Positions 1 through 10,210 are shown, numbered from the stretch's first letter. The stretch is 64,000 nucleotides of DNA from Psychrosphaera aestuarii (GCF_017948405.1 NZ_CP072844.1:1-64000); one strand, 5' to 3'. Program-made: numbers and translations. The notes: generated by a model not told the origin, from the sequence alone.

Positions 1-558
1 CACTTAACGGCACAGCGTGCCACCTTTGCTAATCCAAAACTATTAAATGAAATGGTGATGGAAGACGGTAAAATTAAACAGGGATCGTTTGCTCGTATTG
101 AGCCTGAGGGCAAAGTGACCCGTATGTGGGAAGCGATTGAAACTTACATGGAACGCAAGCAGCCGTTAATCATTGTCGCGGGTGCAGACTATGGCCAAGG
201 TTCATCTCGTGACTGGGCCGCTAAAGGCGTACGTTTAGCAGGTGTTGAAGTGATAGTTGCTGAAGGTTTTGAGCGCATTCACCGTACCAACCTAATTGGC
301 ATGGGTGTATTACCACTTGAATTTGAAGCGGGTACAACACGTAAAACGTTAGGCTTAGATGGTACTGAAACCTACGACGTGCAAGGTGAACCAACGCCAG
401 GTGCGAAGTTGACCTTAATTGTTAATCGCAAAGATGGCAGTTCAGTTGAGGTTCCAGTTAAGTGTCGCTTAGACACCGCTGAAGAAGTTTCAATTTATTC
501 TGCTGGCGGTGTATTACAGCGCTTTGCACAAGACTTTTTAGAGTCGCAAGGCAGCTAA
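1..558 (+). CDS. acnD: AcnD, Fe/S-dependent 2-methylisocitrate dehydratase (3' end only)
   Basis: C-terminal part of the aconitase-like enzyme that dehydrates 2-methylcitrate in the 2-methylcitrate cycle for propionyl-CoA. The reading frame is open from base 1, so the gene starts upstream of the window; about 185 residues are visible. They form the aconitase swivel domain, with the hallmark GADYGQGSSRDWAAKG stretch and the following GFERIHRTNLIGMGVLPLEF strand. These segments match AcnD and AcnA closely; the choice of AcnD rests on the adjacent prpF, its usual partner. The gene ends in a plain TAA; about 110 bases separate it from prpF, so the two are likely cotranscribed. The visible methionine at base 52 is internal, not a start. 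Confidence 0.93.
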   Translation, partial: HLTAQRATFANPKLLNEMVMEDGKIKQGSFARIEPEGKVTRMWEAIETYMERKQPLIIVAGADYGQGSSRDWAAKGVRLAGVEVIVAEGFERIHRTNLIGMGVLPLEFEAGTTRKTLGLDGTETYDVQGEPTPGAKLTLIVNRKDGSSVEVPVKCRLDTAEEVSIYSAGGVLQRFAQDFLESQGS

Positions 559-666
559 GTCAGGTTCAACTGGTTTTAGCTACAATCACGTTGTAGCTTA
601 GATTCAATACAAAGCGGTAAGTCTAACTTGCCGCTTTTCATCTCATTAAAACAAAGGAGGAATTTA

Positions 667-1860
667 ATGTCTTCAACACATTTGCCTCAGATAAAAATTC
701 CAGCCACTTATATGCGCGGTGGCACTAGTAAAGGTGTCTTTTTCAGCTTAGACGATTTACCTCTAGAGGCTCAAGAGCCAGGCGAAGCCCGTGATGCTAT
801 TTTACTTCGCGTTATAGGTAGTCCAGATCCATACGGAAAGCACACAGATGGCATGGGCGGAGCAACGTCAAGCACAAGTAAAACCGTCATTTTGTCTAAA
901 AGCAATAAAGCGGGTCATGATGTTGATTACTTATTCGGACAAGTTGCTATAGATAAGCCTTTTATTGATTGGAGTGGTAACTGTGGAAACCTAACGGCAG
1001 CAGTGGGTTCATTTGCTATCTCAAATGGCCTAGTTGACGCCTCGCGAATTCCAAAAGATGGCATTGCCACGGTTCGTATTTGGCAAGCTAACATTGGCAA
1101 AACCATTATTGCTCAAGTCCCTATGACTGACGGTGAAGTTCAGGAAACTGGCGACTTTGAACTGGATGGTGTGACGTTTCCTGCAGCCGAAGTGGAAGTG
1201 CAATTTTTGAATCCCGCTGACGGTGAAGGCGCTATGTTTCCTACTGGTAACGTAGTGGATGAGTTAGAAGTGCCAGCAATCGGTAATTTTCCTGCCGCGA
1301 TTTATAAAGCCACTATGATCAACGCTGGCATACCAACTATTTTCCTTAATGCAGCCGATATAGGTTATACCGGTACAGAGTTGCAAGAAGCTATTAATAA
1401 TGACGAAGCTGCATTAGCACGTTTTGAACATATTCGAGCACATGGCGCCGTTAAAATGGGTCTAATTCAAAACATTAGCGAAGCCGTCGCAAGACAGCAT
1501 ACGCCAAAAGTCGCCTTTGTTGCGCCACCAGCAGATTATGTTACCTCGAGTGGTAAACACATCGCCAAAGCGGATATCGACGTTTCTGTGCGAGCCTTGT
1601 CTATGGGTAAGCTTCATCATGCAATGATGGGCACAGCCGCAGTAGCTATTGGCACCGCAGCTGCAATTCCAAATACGCTGGTTAACCTAGCAGCAGGCGG
1701 CAGTAATCGAACGGCCGTCACATTTGGTCACCCAAGTGGTACCTTAAAAGTCGGTGCTGAAGCCGAATTGCTAGATGGTAATTGGCAAGTGAAAAAAGCC
1801 ATTATGAGCCGCAGCGCTCGCGTATTAATGGAAGGCTGGGTCCGAGTACCACAGCAATAA
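667..1860 (+). CDS. prpF: PrpF, AcnD-associated 2-methylaconitate isomerase
   Basis: PrpF family protein of about 397 residues, which isomerises 2-methylaconitate so that the AcnD route can proceed without PrpD. The start at 667 is preferred over an in-frame upstream start at 628, because a strong AAAGGAGG site sits just before it and the protein then begins MSSTHLPQIKIPATYMRGGTS, as in the family. The MRGGTSKGVFF and GNCGNLTAAVG segments near the N-terminus and the SNRTAVTFGHPSG segment near the C-terminus are diagnostic of the PrpF/diaminopimelate-epimerase-like fold. It follows acnD directly, and a strong terminator closes the unit. Confidence 0.95.
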   Translation: MSSTHLPQIKIPATYMRGGTSKGVFFSLDDLPLEAQEPGEARDAILLRVIGSPDPYGKHTDGMGGATSSTSKTVILSKSNKAGHDVDYLFGQVAIDKPFIDWSGNCGNLTAAVGSFAISNGLVDASRIPKDGIATVRIWQANIGKTIIAQVPMTDGEVQETGDFELDGVTFPAAEVEVQFLNPADGEGAMFPTGNVVDELEVPAIGNFPAAIYKATMINAGIPTIFLNAADIGYTGTELQEAINNDEAALARFEHIRAHGAVKMGLIQNISEAVARQHTPKVAFVAPPADYVTSSGKHIAKADIDVSVRALSMGKLHHAMMGTAAVAIGTAAAIPNTLVNLAAGGSNRTAVTFGHPSGTLKVGAEAELLDGNWQVKKAIMSRSARVLMEGWVRVPQQ

Positions 1861-1870
1861 AACCAGACAA

Positions 1871-1894
1871 AACCACCGACATCGGTGGTTTTTT
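1871..1894 (+). terminator. Rho-independent terminator of acnD-prpF
   Basis: Perfect 8-bp stem ACCACCGA/TCGGTGGT with a 2-base loop followed by a run of five T, 11 bases after the prpF stop codon. Confidence 0.85.
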
Positions 1895-1907
1895 ATAAGG
1901 AAAGAAT

Positions 1908-2669
1908 ATGACGACGCCCGATCCAGGTTGGCTTTATCAGCACAGCAGCATATTAATCGCTACCGTTTTGTTTTTTAGTATTATTTTATTTAATGAGCTG
2001 GGCTTTTATCTTGGCCGATATGTTCAACGTCGGACTTCAGACGAAGTAAAATCCTTAACAGGCTCAATTCAGGCGTCGATTTTAGGCTTATTGGCTCTAT
2101 TACTTGGTTTTACCTTTAGTATGTCTATGGAGCGCTTTAACGCTCGTAGCATGGCTGTCATTGATGAGGCTAACGTGATACAGCAGTCTATGCTTCATGC
2201 TAGCCGGTTACCAGAGCGAGAATCTCTAGCAGCACAGCAGCTATTGTCGCAATACGTTGATGCTAAAATTGAATTAAGCTCGGTAAGTATTGCCAACGAG
2301 CAAGAGCGCATTCGAGTTGTAGCCCATACAATTGAGATTCAAAAGGCCTTATTGCAAGTGTCTTTACAGAGCGAATTTACCAACTCAGTGTTTAAACTTA
2401 TTGAGCATCAAAATACACGTAATGCACTAATTAAAATGCACGTTCCGGATGTGGTGCTAATCTTATTATTTATAGTCTTTGTCGCTTCCGTTGCAATTTT
2501 AGGTTACTCCGTCGGGTTAAGTGGCAGTCGCATGACAGTTCAAATAACTATGGTGTCGTTATTAATTACATTAATAGTATTCATCATCATCGACTTAGAC
2601 AGACCAAAGCGTGGATTGATTAAAATTGATCAATCACCCATTTTATATCTACAACAACATCCTTATTAA
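1908..2669 (+). CDS. DUF4239 (bestrophin-like) membrane protein
   Basis: Integral membrane protein of 253 residues with no known biochemical role. Two hydrophobic helices lie in the N-terminal part (about residues 15-32 and 55-70) and two near the C-terminus (about 178-200 and 208-228), with a soluble, mainly helical stretch between. The segment GSIQASILGLLALLLGFTFS followed by R and DEANVI is the signature of the DUF4239/bestrophin-like family. A GGA-type site precedes the ATG. It stands just after the prpF terminator, so it is probably transcribed on its own. No link to propionate metabolism is implied. Confidence 0.75.
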   Translation: MTTPDPGWLYQHSSILIATVLFFSIILFNELGFYLGRYVQRRTSDEVKSLTGSIQASILGLLALLLGFTFSMSMERFNARSMAVIDEANVIQQSMLHASRLPERESLAAQQLLSQYVDAKIELSSVSIANEQERIRVVAHTIEIQKALLQVSLQSEFTNSVFKLIEHQNTRNALIKMHVPDVVLILLFIVFVASVAILGYSVGLSGSRMTVQITMVSLLITLIVFIIIDLDRPKRGLIKIDQSPILYLQQHPY

Positions 2670-2731
2670 CCATGGACGATTAATATTTTTATTCGTTTGT
2701 AGATTTCATAACATTGATAGGGAGCTGAAAT

Positions 2732-3028
2732 ATGAAAAAAATATTATTAAAACTAACCTCAGTTAGCTTTTTAGCAAGCGCAGTATTTTTGTTGTTAGGA
2801 TGCAATACCCTACAAACCAATTTAAATACTGAAAAAGATCAGCGACCAGGGGACAACAAAGAATATAAGAAGAAGCATTCCGATGATTGTCAAAATGCGC
2901 AATTAGATTTAGCCGAAGCAAAAGCTGCAAATGACAAAGTGGCGGCAGATAGAGCGATGCGGTTGATGGAAAAAGCCTGCGCTGAATATCTTAAGCAAAA
3001 GCAGCAAGAGAAACAAAAGCAGGCTTAA
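2732..3028 (+). CDS. Small lipoprotein, unknown function
   Basis: 98-residue protein with a lipoprotein signal peptide: lysines at the N-terminus, a hydrophobic core and a lipobox LLLGC with Cys24. After the cysteine comes a short hydrophilic linker and a highly charged Ala/Lys/Gln-rich helix with two more cysteines (DDCQNAQ and EKACAEY) that could pair in the periplasm. A good AGGGAG ribosome site precedes the ATG. I do not recognise a named family; the length and charge pattern resemble small outer-membrane-anchored helices. Confidence 0.7.
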   Translation: MKKILLKLTSVSFLASAVFLLLGCNTLQTNLNTEKDQRPGDNKEYKKKHSDDCQNAQLDLAEAKAANDKVAADRAMRLMEKACAEYLKQKQQEKQKQA

Positions 3029-3049
3029 TCATTGAAACACGGATTCTGA

Positions 3050-3535
3050 TTAGCTGAGTTTCTTTTCCCAGAACTCAGCTTTACCCATTTCCGGATCAAG
3101 TTCATAACCTTTAAATCCATATTTTAAATATGAATTGCGAGCCACCGTATTACCCTCTAAAACTTCAAGAGTAAGCTTACATGCGCCACGTGATTTGGCT
3201 ACCTCTTCAACTTTATCTAGCATCTTTTGGCTTAACCCCAAACCGCGAAAGTCCTCAGATACCGTCACATCATGAATATTAATCACTGGCTTACAAGCGA
3301 AGGTTGAGAAGCCTTCAAAACAATTTACTAATCCAGCAGGTTTATCGTCAACGTAAGCCAAAACAGTGAATGCATGCGGTATTTTTGACAACGCGTTTAC
3401 TAAATTGGTACGACTATATTCATTTAACGCTTCCGCTCCGCCCATAGGATCTAATGCGTACCCATTTAAAAGGTTTACTAAGTCTTCGCCATCTTTGGCG
3501 ACATGATAATCGGCTAATCTGATTTCCACATTCAT
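3050..3535 (-). CDS. GNAT-family N-acetyltransferase
   Basis: Acetyl-CoA-dependent acetyltransferase of about 161 residues; substrate unknown. The GNAT core is visible: a beta-strand INIHDVTVSEDFRGLGLSQKML containing the R/Q-x-x-G-x-G/A pyrophosphate loop (as RGLGLS), then a helix and the ARNSYLKYGFKGYELD segment of motif B. The frame is open for 38 further codons upstream, but the start at 3535 is preferred because an AGGAG site precedes it and the N-terminus MNVEIRLADYH then begins directly with the domain. Its 3' end overlaps a hairpin that may terminate the converging lipoprotein gene. Confidence 0.85.
   Translation of the reverse strand: MNVEIRLADYHVAKDGEDLVNLLNGYALDPMGGAEALNEYSRTNLVNALSKIPHAFTVLAYVDDKPAGLVNCFEGFSTFACKPVINIHDVTVSEDFRGLGLSQKMLDKVEEVAKSRGACKLTLEVLEGNTVARNSYLKYGFKGYELDPEMGKAEFWEKKLS
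3052..3080 (+). terminator. Possible terminator of the small lipoprotein gene, inside the 3' end of the GNAT gene
   Basis: Perfect 9-bp stem AGCTGAGTT/AACTCAGCT with an 11-base loop and a short T run on the plus strand. It sits about 25 bases after the lipoprotein stop and overlaps the final codons of the converging acetyltransferase gene. Confidence 0.45.
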
Positions 3536-3660
3536 TGAACTGTTGCTCCTGCTGTTAATTTTTCTTGGGAGTAATTTTACTACTCCCCGTAATACTATTT
3601 TATTGCGGTCCTGAATGGCGCTGCATGATGTTTCGCGTACCGAGTTCACATCTACTTTAT

Positions 3661-4365
3661 TTAAATAAAAGCAAACGCATCCGCAAATAACTGCTCTTTG
3701 ATAGCACCTTTTTGATTTATAAAGTCTTCTCTGGCAATGCCAGCCATTTTAAAAGGTCCGGCTAAATAAACATCATATGGCTCTAAACTGCTTATGTCTT
3801 CCATTACAGCATGATGCACATAACCTGTTTTTCCTGTCCAATTGTCGTCAGATTCTTCAACAACAGGAATAAATTGGAAGTTAGGATGTTTAGCAGCCCA
3901 TTCAACTAAGTAATCTGAGGCATATAATGCTTGTGCATTTTTTGCACCCCAAAATAATAAAACCGTATGGTTTGGTTTCGTCTCTGCTAAATAATCAGCA
4001 ATCGATTTAACGTATGAAAATCCTGTGCCCCCTGCCATTAATATAATTGGGCGCTCTGATGCTAAGTTTAAATGTGCTGAGCCTAATCCTATCTCTAGCG
4101 TTACATGCCTATTATTGGCCATATGATCTAATGCGCCTTGCGGATAAGCATCATCTGGGCCTGCGCCAATATGCAACTCAATATATTCTGCGGTTGGGCT
4201 AGAGGCGATAGAAAAAATACGCTTATCTTGCTCCGACAGCACGACTTGGAGATATTGACCGGCTAAAAAATTAGCAGGCTCAGTCGGTTTTAATCTAACA
4301 ATTTTTACGTAATCTGTTACTGCGTCAATTGACACAACTTCGGCATTTATCTGATATGCAGACAT
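3661..4365 (-). CDS. fre: NAD(P)H-flavin reductase Fre
   Basis: Flavin reductase of 234 residues that reduces free FMN or FAD with NAD(P)H. It has the usual length of E. coli Fre. Visible motifs are RIFSIASSP (flavin isoalloxazine-binding loop) near residue 50, MAGGTGFSYVKSI (nicotinamide nucleotide-binding loop) near 110 and VYLAGPFKMA near the C-terminus. LuxG-type enzymes are the closest alternative, but there is no lux context. It lies downstream of ubiD on the same strand, as in E. coli and many Alteromonadales; Fre in this position is thought to supply reduced flavin, which UbiX needs to make prenylated FMN for UbiD. Confidence 0.92.
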   Translation of the reverse strand: MSAYQINAEVVSIDAVTDYVKIVRLKPTEPANFLAGQYLQVVLSEQDKRIFSIASSPTAEYIELHIGAGPDDAYPQGALDHMANNRHVTLEIGLGSAHLNLASERPIILMAGGTGFSYVKSIADYLAETKPNHTVLLFWGAKNAQALYASDYLVEWAAKHPNFQFIPVVEESDDNWTGKTGYVHHAVMEDISSLEPYDVYLAGPFKMAGIAREDFINQKGAIKEQLFADAFAFI

Positions 4366-4508
4366 TTACTCTTTTCCTAGTATTACAGAGTACTTAAACT
4401 ATAGACCAGTTCGTGCAGAGATTAAGTACTCATGAAATTTGTTCTACTTTAACCAATTAGTTAAAGCAGTGTTCATCATATTGTTGAACGTACGGATAAA
4501 CTTGATAC

Positions 4509-5987
4509 TTACTTTTTATTTAAAATAATGCCAAATTCGTCCCAGCGCTGGTCAACCTTTTCTTTTATTTCTGGCGACATCTCAATTGGTTCGCCCCATT
4601 CTCTATCTGTTTCACCGGCCCACTTATTAGTCGCATCTAAGCCCATTTTTGAACCTAAACCAGATACTGGCGATGCAAAATCTAAATAGTCTATCGGCGT
4701 GTTTTCAATCATTACTGTGTCACGAGCCGGATCCATTCGTGTCGTAATCGCCCACATTACATCGTTCCAATCACGTGCATTGACATCATCATCACATACG
4801 ATCACAAATTTTGTGTACATGAACTGACGAAGGAAAGACCAAACTCCCATCATTACTCGCTTAGCATGACCTGGGTATTGCTTTTTCATGGTCACTACGG
4901 CCATTCGGTAAGAACAACCTTCTGGTGGCAAATAAAAGTCTACAATTTCTGGGAATTGCTTTTGAATGATAGGCACAAATACTTCATTTAACGCGACGCC
5001 TAAAATAGCAGGTTCATCAGGTGGACGACCTGTATAGGTACTGTGATAAATAGGGTCTTTGCGATGCGTTATGTGAGTGACAGTAAACACGGGAAACGAC
5101 TCTACCTCATTATAGTAACCAGTATGATCACCATATGGGCCTTCTGGCGCCATTTCTTCAGGATCTAAATAACCCTCCAGTACAAACTCTGCCGACGCCG
5201 GGACTTGTAAGTCATTAGAAATACACTTAACGACTTCGGTTTTGTCACCGCGAAGTAAACCGGCAAATCCGTACTCACTTAACGTATCTGGAACCGGTGT
5301 CACTGCACCTAAAATAGTAGCCGGATCTGCACCGAGCGCCACGGCGACTGGGTATTTCTCACCTGGATTTGATTTTTTAAACTCTTGGAAATCAAGTGCG
5401 CCACCACGATGGGATAACCAACGCATGATTAGCTTGTTTGGACCTAATAGCTGCTGTCGGTATATGCCTAAGTTTTGCCTAGGTTTATTTGGCCCTTTGG
5501 TTACGGTTAAGCCCCAAGTTACCAATGGAGCTACGTCGCCTGGCCAGCAGCGCATGATAGGTAACTTTGTTAAATCAACATCATCACCTTCAATAACCAC
5601 TTTCTGACACGGCGCTTTTTTAACTTCTTTTGGCGATAAATTCAGAACTTGTTTAAAAATTGGCAACTTGGAAAAGGCGTCTTTAAAGCCTGCAGGCGGC
5701 TCTGGCTCCTTTAAAAAGGCGAGTGTTTTACCTACTTCACGCAGCGCTTCTACGCTATCTTGGCCCATACCCATTGCAACTCGTTTCGGGGTACCAAATA
5801 AATTTGCCAGTACTGGAATTGAATATCCTTTAGGATTTTCGAATAACAATGCAGGGCCTTCACCGCGCAACGTTCGATCTGCAATTTCAGTCATTTCTAA
5901 ATCAGGATCAACTTCAGCAGTAATACGAATTAACTCGCCCTGCTCTTCAAGTTTATCGATAAAATCTCTGAGATCTTTATATTTCAT
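4509..5987 (-). CDS. ubiD: UbiD, 3-octaprenyl-4-hydroxybenzoate carboxy-lyase
   Basis: Prenylated-FMN-dependent decarboxylase of 492 residues acting on 3-octaprenyl-4-hydroxybenzoate in ubiquinone synthesis. Landmarks are the N-terminal [18 protein letters not shown], the [14 protein letters not shown] segment, the [17 protein letters not shown] region with the catalytic arginine area, and the [12 protein letters not shown] motif that carries the acidic residue needed for decarboxylation. Length matches the E. coli enzyme (497). It follows rho and precedes fre on the minus strand. Long antisense frames within it are shadows. Confidence 0.96.
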   Translation of the reverse strand: MKYKDLRDFIDKLEEQGELIRITAEVDPDLEMTEIADRTLRGEGPALLFENPKGYSIPVLANLFGTPKRVAMGMGQDSVEALREVGKTLAFLKEPEPPAGFKDAFSKLPIFKQVLNLSPKEVKKAPCQKVVIEGDDVDLTKLPIMRCWPGDVAPLVTWGLTVTKGPNKPRQNLGIYRQQLLGPNKLIMRWLSHRGGALDFQEFKKSNPGEKYPVAVALGADPATILGAVTPVPDTLSEYGFAGLLRGDKTEVVKCISNDLQVPASAEFVLEGYLDPEEMAPEGPYGDHTGYYNEVESFPVFTVTHITHRKDPIYHSTYTGRPPDEPAILGVALNEVFVPIIQKQFPEIVDFYLPPEGCSYRMAVVTMKKQYPGHAKRVMMGVWSFLRQFMYTKFVIVCDDDVNARDWNDVMWAITTRMDPARDTVMIENTPIDYLDFASPVSGLGSKMGLDATNKWAGETDREWGEPIEMSPEIKEKVDQRWDEFGIILNKK

Positions 5988-6087
5988 ATTGGCCTAAACA
6001 TTTACGATTAATTTTATTTTATTGGCCACTCTATGGACGTAAGGCTTACACCTGGTTTGGCCACCTGAGTAATCATATTTAAATAAC

Positions 6088-6115
6088 AAAAAAGCCCAAT
6101 ATTAATTGGGCTTTT
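6088..6115 (-). terminator. Rho-independent terminator after rho
   Basis: Stem GCCCAAT/ATTGGGC flanked by A and T runs, 22 bases downstream of the rho stop on the minus strand; it separates rho from ubiD. Confidence 0.75.
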
Positions 6116-6136
6116 GCGCTGATGACTTACTAAGAA

Positions 6137-7405
6137 TTACGCGCCTTTTTGGCGTTTCATTGCTTTGAAGAACTCTTCGTTAGTCTTCGTCATTGCTAAG
6201 CGATCAATTAGGAATTCCATCGCTTCAACTTCTTGCATTGGATGCACGATTTTTCTCAAAATCCACATTTTTTGCAATTCATCTTGTGATGTCATTAATT
6301 CTTCACGACGAGTACCTGAACGATTAAAGTCGATGGCAGGGAAAACACGACGCTCTGCTATCTTGCGGTTCAAGTGTAATTCCATATTACCTGTACCTTT
6401 AAACTCTTCGTAGATAACTTCGTCCATCTTCGAACCTGTATCAACAAGTGCCGTGGCGATTATTGTTAAACTGCCACCTTCTTCAACATTACGCGCTGCA
6501 CCAAAGAAACGCTTTGGTTTGTGTAAAGCGTTAGCATCCACACCACCAGTAAGTACTTTACCCGATGAAGGGATTACTGTGTTGTAGGCACGTGCTAAAC
6601 GTGTAATTGAGTCAAGTAAGATAACCACGTCTTTCTTGTGTTCTACTAAACGTTTTGCCTTTTCGATCACCATTTCTGCTACTTGTACGTGACGAGAAGC
6701 TGGTTCATCAAACGTTGAAGCTACTACTTCACCTTTAACTAGGCGTTGCATTTCTGTTACTTCTTCCGGACGTTCGTCAATAAGAAGTACCATTAATGTC
6801 GCTTCTGGGTGATTTGCTGCAATTGAAGTTGCAATGTTTTGCATCAACATTGTTTTACCGGCTTTTGGCGGAGCAACAATCAAACCACGCTGACCACGGC
6901 CAATTGGTGCCGCTAAGTCTAATACTCGAGCTGTAATATCTTCGGTTGAGCCGTTGCCACGTTCCATTGTGAAACGAGAAGTAGCGTGAAGAGGTGTAAG
7001 GTTTTCAAATAAGATTTTGTTGCGCGATATTTCTGGTTTGTCGTAGTTAACTTGTTCTATTTTTAACAACGCAAAATAACGTTCTGAATCCTTAGGTGGA
7101 CGAATTAATCCAGAAATTGAATCACCCGTTCTAAGGTTAAAGCGTCGGATTTGACTTGGAGAAACATAAATATCGTCAGGTCCGGCTAAGTAAGAAGAAT
7201 CTGCTGATCGCAAAAATCCAAACCCGTCTTGTAAAATTTCTAATACTCCATCACCGTAGATGGATTCACCGCTTTTGGCATGTTTTTTCAAGATTGAAAA
7301 AATGATGTCTTGCTTGCGCAGACGCGCCATATTTTCTAAGCCCATCGACTCGGCTAATTTAACGAGTTCGCTAATTGGCTTATTTTTTAATTCACGTAAA
7401 TGCAT
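6137..7405 (-). CDS. rho: Transcription termination factor Rho
   Basis: Hexameric RNA-dependent ATPase that ends transcription, about 422 residues from the start at 7405 (E. coli 419). The frame stays open for 35 more codons, but the family begins MxLxELKNxPxSEL, which fits the methionine at 7405. Visible are the N-terminal RNA-binding cold-shock-like domain ([17 protein letters not shown]), Walker A ([10 protein letters not shown]), Walker B ([13 protein letters not shown]) and the R loop [20 protein letters not shown]. The 150 bases upstream hold the leader; in E. coli rho regulates itself there, but no specific site was identified. No trxA is adjacent. Confidence 0.98.
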   Translation of the reverse strand: MHLRELKNKPISELVKLAESMGLENMARLRKQDIIFSILKKHAKSGESIYGDGVLEILQDGFGFLRSADSSYLAGPDDIYVSPSQIRRFNLRTGDSISGLIRPPKDSERYFALLKIEQVNYDKPEISRNKILFENLTPLHATSRFTMERGNGSTEDITARVLDLAAPIGRGQRGLIVAPPKAGKTMLMQNIATSIAANHPEATLMVLLIDERPEEVTEMQRLVKGEVVASTFDEPASRHVQVAEMVIEKAKRLVEHKKDVVILLDSITRLARAYNTVIPSSGKVLTGGVDANALHKPKRFFGAARNVEEGGSLTIIATALVDTGSKMDEVIYEEFKGTGNMELHLNRKIAERRVFPAIDFNRSGTRREELMTSQDELQKMWILRKIVHPMQEVEAMEFLIDRLAMTKTNEEFFKAMKRQKGA

Positions 7406-7663
7406 ATTGAGATGTCTTTGTAATTGATATGAAGGTTCTGAAGTTTGTGTTTTGAATTCTTGGCGCAGGTTTGCGCAGACTGTAGATAAGTTAGCAGTAA
7501 TTTTGACCACCGTAAAGTAGCAAAGCCAACAAACTTGCTTTTTTGTTGTTTTTTATAGCAAAACAACTGCGTTTGCTTAGCTATTTTTATTAAACTTAAA
7601 ATTTTAATTGTCCTAACTGATTTTTTCGATATGATTTTATTTAAATAATCCTTGAGAGTATCA

Positions 7664-8092
7664 ATGCGCTACTTCATTCAGTTGTTTTTTATTCTATGCT
7701 TAGCATTAAATCTAGTGGGACCAAGTCTTACGGTTTTAGCGAGCACTGAAAACAACAAACAACTCATCTGCACATCCAACGGCTTTCAATGGGTTTCTCA
7801 GCAAGAGGCAACACTGTTCTTTGATAAAGTTGCCCAACAGATAGGCATCGACCCATCAACATTAGCAAATGTTTCAGACACACCAACGTCTAAAAACATA
7901 GCAAATGGACCTGCGCATTGCCCTCTTTGTATTTTTGAATTTGATAGCCCAGGTATCATCTCTAACTATGCTATTCATTTTCCAACAGACATATTTTTCG
8001 TTTCGATAACTATTGAAACTAATGATCATGTCATTGCAACACCGGTATTTTTGCAACCACCTAATCGAGCCCCACCAATTAACTTTGTTTAA
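7664..8092 (+). CDS. DUF2946-like exported protein, copper-receptor partner
   Basis: Exported protein of 142 residues. An N-terminal signal peptide (about residues 1-27) ends near LTVLAS. The middle carries HCPLC, the short His/Cys motif typical of DUF2946 proteins, which often lie beside TonB receptors for copper and may bind the metal. The ATG at 7664 is preferred over an in-frame TTG four codons earlier. Only about 40 bases separate it from the Met-rich receptor that follows, so the two form an operon. Copper as the ligand is inferred from motif and context, not shown. Confidence 0.7.
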   Translation: MRYFIQLFFILCLALNLVGPSLTVLASTENNKQLICTSNGFQWVSQQEATLFFDKVAQQIGIDPSTLANVSDTPTSKNIANGPAHCPLCIFEFDSPGIISNYAIHFPTDIFFVSITIETNDHVIATPVFLQPPNRAPPINFV

Positions 8093-8134
8093 CTTATAAA
8101 AAAACAATAAATAAACTAAACAAAGGTTGTAACA

Positions 8135-10210
8135 ATGAAAAACAAATCTCTACTCACGTCTGTGTGTGGCCTGCTATACGTTTCGACGTCAGTTTGCGCT
8201 GACAACTCTTCTATGGAAGTGATTGAAATAAGTTCAAGTAAATTATCTTCTCAACAAAAATCGATGGCATTAGCCCCTTCTAATAACGTCGCTGACGCAG
8301 CAGATTGGTTAAACTCTGCGGCTGGCGCAGCTACCAATAAAAACGGCGTTATTACTGGTATCGCTCAATACAGAGGGTTGTTCGGCGATCGTATTGGTGT
8401 ATATATTGATAATCAAACCATGGTGGGTGCTGGTCCTAATGCGATGGACTCACCGATGAGTTATGCAGTCCCAACAAATGTAGACTCAATCAAAGTATAT
8501 CGTGGCATAACACCCGTCTCTGTTGGTATTAATTCCTATGGCGGCGCGATAAAAATTCAGCATAATCAGGCTCAATTTGCCAACAACAGCGAAACTGAAA
8601 TTACAGGGAATCTGTCTGTTGGATATCAATCTCAAGGTGATGGTTACTTTGTTTCACCGATGGTAAACGTCGCTAATGATAAATACGCATTTTTTGCTTT
8701 TGTTAATAAACAATATGCCGACGATCAAAAGTCTGGAAATGGTACCTTGATCTCGCCAACCTCCTATAACCGAATTCAGTCAGGACTGGACGTGGCTTAT
8801 ACTTCAGGAGATGCTGAAACACACTTTAATTATAAGCGTACTAATACCAACCCTTCTGGTACACCTGCGTTACCAATGGATATCGATTACATCGACACAG
8901 AGCAATTTAACCTGAATGGTCATGCTAAGCTTAATGAATTAGCTATAGTTTGGCACATAGGTTATAGCGACGCGACACACGGCATGGACAACTATAGCTT
9001 GCGTTCAAACATGAACCCTATGATGACTCGTTATAATACCGCGGCGGCAACGTCACTTAGCGCAAATCTAGCGGTATCTACAGAGTTGGCGTTTGGTGAG
9101 TTTACTTATGGTTTTGATCTTATACAGTCTAAACACAGTGCTGTGATTACTTCACCTGATAATATGATGTTTAAGGTCGTTAACTTTAATGACGTTGAAG
9201 ATGACGTTGTTAGTGCATTTTCCGAATTGAAAACTGGGGTAACAGATGGTCAACTCACAATTGGTGCGCGAATAAAACAACATAGCAGCGACGCAGGAAA
9301 TGTCAGTCACCACATGGCAATGATGAGCCCTGCAATAGGTATGTTGCAAAGTAACTTTGCAAATGCCAACAACAAGCAATCAGACACTTTGTTTGATGTA
9401 GCACTGTCATATACTCAAGCAATAAACGAGACTATTAATTTGCTTTACGCGGCTGGCATAAAACAAAAAGCGCCATCATACCAAGAGCGTTACCTTTGGA
9501 TTCCAATGCAAGCGACTGGTGGATTGGCAGATGGTCATACCTATATCGGCAACCCGGAGCTAAGCAACGAAACAGCGTATCAACTCAATTTAGGACTTGA
9601 ATATAAAAACGAAACGATGTTGCTCTCGCCACAAGTTTATTACCAAGAAATTGATGATTATATACAAGCACTTCCATCTACGAACATGCAAGCCAATATG
9701 GTGGCAACTATGATGGGAGGCACAAGACCAATGCAATTTTCTAATCTTGATGCAACATTATATGGTTTAGATTTAATTGGTCAGTGGCAAGTCACAAATG
9801 CACTTTATTTTGATGCAACATTGAGTATGGTTCGAGGCGAACGTAACGATATCGATGATGATTTATATCGTATAAGTGCAGACTCAATCCTTATTGGTCT
9901 TAACTACCAGCTTGATAATTGGCTACTGCAATTAAAAGAGCATGTAGTGGCTAATCAAGATCGCGTTTCGGCAATAAACAATGAAATAGCAAGCGCTGGT
10001 TACGCCACAACAGAGATCAGCGCACTCTATTCTGCCAATAATTGGTCGTTACAATTTGGTATTAGTAATCTATTTGACCGAAGCTATACAAATCATTTAG
10101 CCGGACGATACCGACCTATGGTTATGTCGATGGGTGATGATTTAAAGACGGGAGATAAAATTCCGGCCCAAGGCAGAAATTTATATTTGTCGGCGTCTTT
10201 AAGTTTCTAA
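8135..10210 (+). CDS. TonB-dependent outer-membrane receptor, Met-rich, copper type (OprC/NosA-like)
   Basis: Outer-membrane receptor of 691 residues: signal peptide (about 1-22, ending SVCA), plug domain (about 45-165, with YRGLFGDRIGVYIDN and SYGGAIKI), then a 22-strand barrel ending in the aromatic LYLSASLSF. The extracellular-type loops are unusually rich in methionine: LRSNMNPMMTRY, HHMAMMSPAIGML, NMQANMVATMMGG and RPMVMSMGDD. Such Met/His clusters are the mark of OprC/NosA-type copper receptors. The preceding DUF2946 gene supports this. A strong terminator follows. A different metal cannot be excluded. Confidence 0.85.
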   Translation: MKNKSLLTSVCGLLYVSTSVCADNSSMEVIEISSSKLSSQQKSMALAPSNNVADAADWLNSAAGAATNKNGVITGIAQYRGLFGDRIGVYIDNQTMVGAGPNAMDSPMSYAVPTNVDSIKVYRGITPVSVGINSYGGAIKIQHNQAQFANNSETEITGNLSVGYQSQGDGYFVSPMVNVANDKYAFFAFVNKQYADDQKSGNGTLISPTSYNRIQSGLDVAYTSGDAETHFNYKRTNTNPSGTPALPMDIDYIDTEQFNLNGHAKLNELAIVWHIGYSDATHGMDNYSLRSNMNPMMTRYNTAAATSLSANLAVSTELAFGEFTYGFDLIQSKHSAVITSPDNMMFKVVNFNDVEDDVVSAFSELKTGVTDGQLTIGARIKQHSSDAGNVSHHMAMMSPAIGMLQSNFANANNKQSDTLFDVALSYTQAINETINLLYAAGIKQKAPSYQERYLWIPMQATGGLADGHTYIGNPELSNETAYQLNLGLEYKNETMLLSPQVYYQEIDDYIQALPSTNMQANMVATMMGGTRPMQFSNLDATLYGLDLIGQWQVTNALYFDATLSMVRGERNDIDDDLYRISADSILIGLNYQLDNWLLQLKEHVVANQDRVSAINNEIASAGYATTEISALYSANNWSLQFGISNLFDRSYTNHLAGRYRPMVMSMGDDLKTGDKIPAQGRNLYLSASLSF

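Noticed and set aside
5242..5997. Long plus-strand frames opposite ubiD
   Set aside because: They are antisense to a strongly conserved gene, and their translations look like biased codon shadows without ribosome sites.
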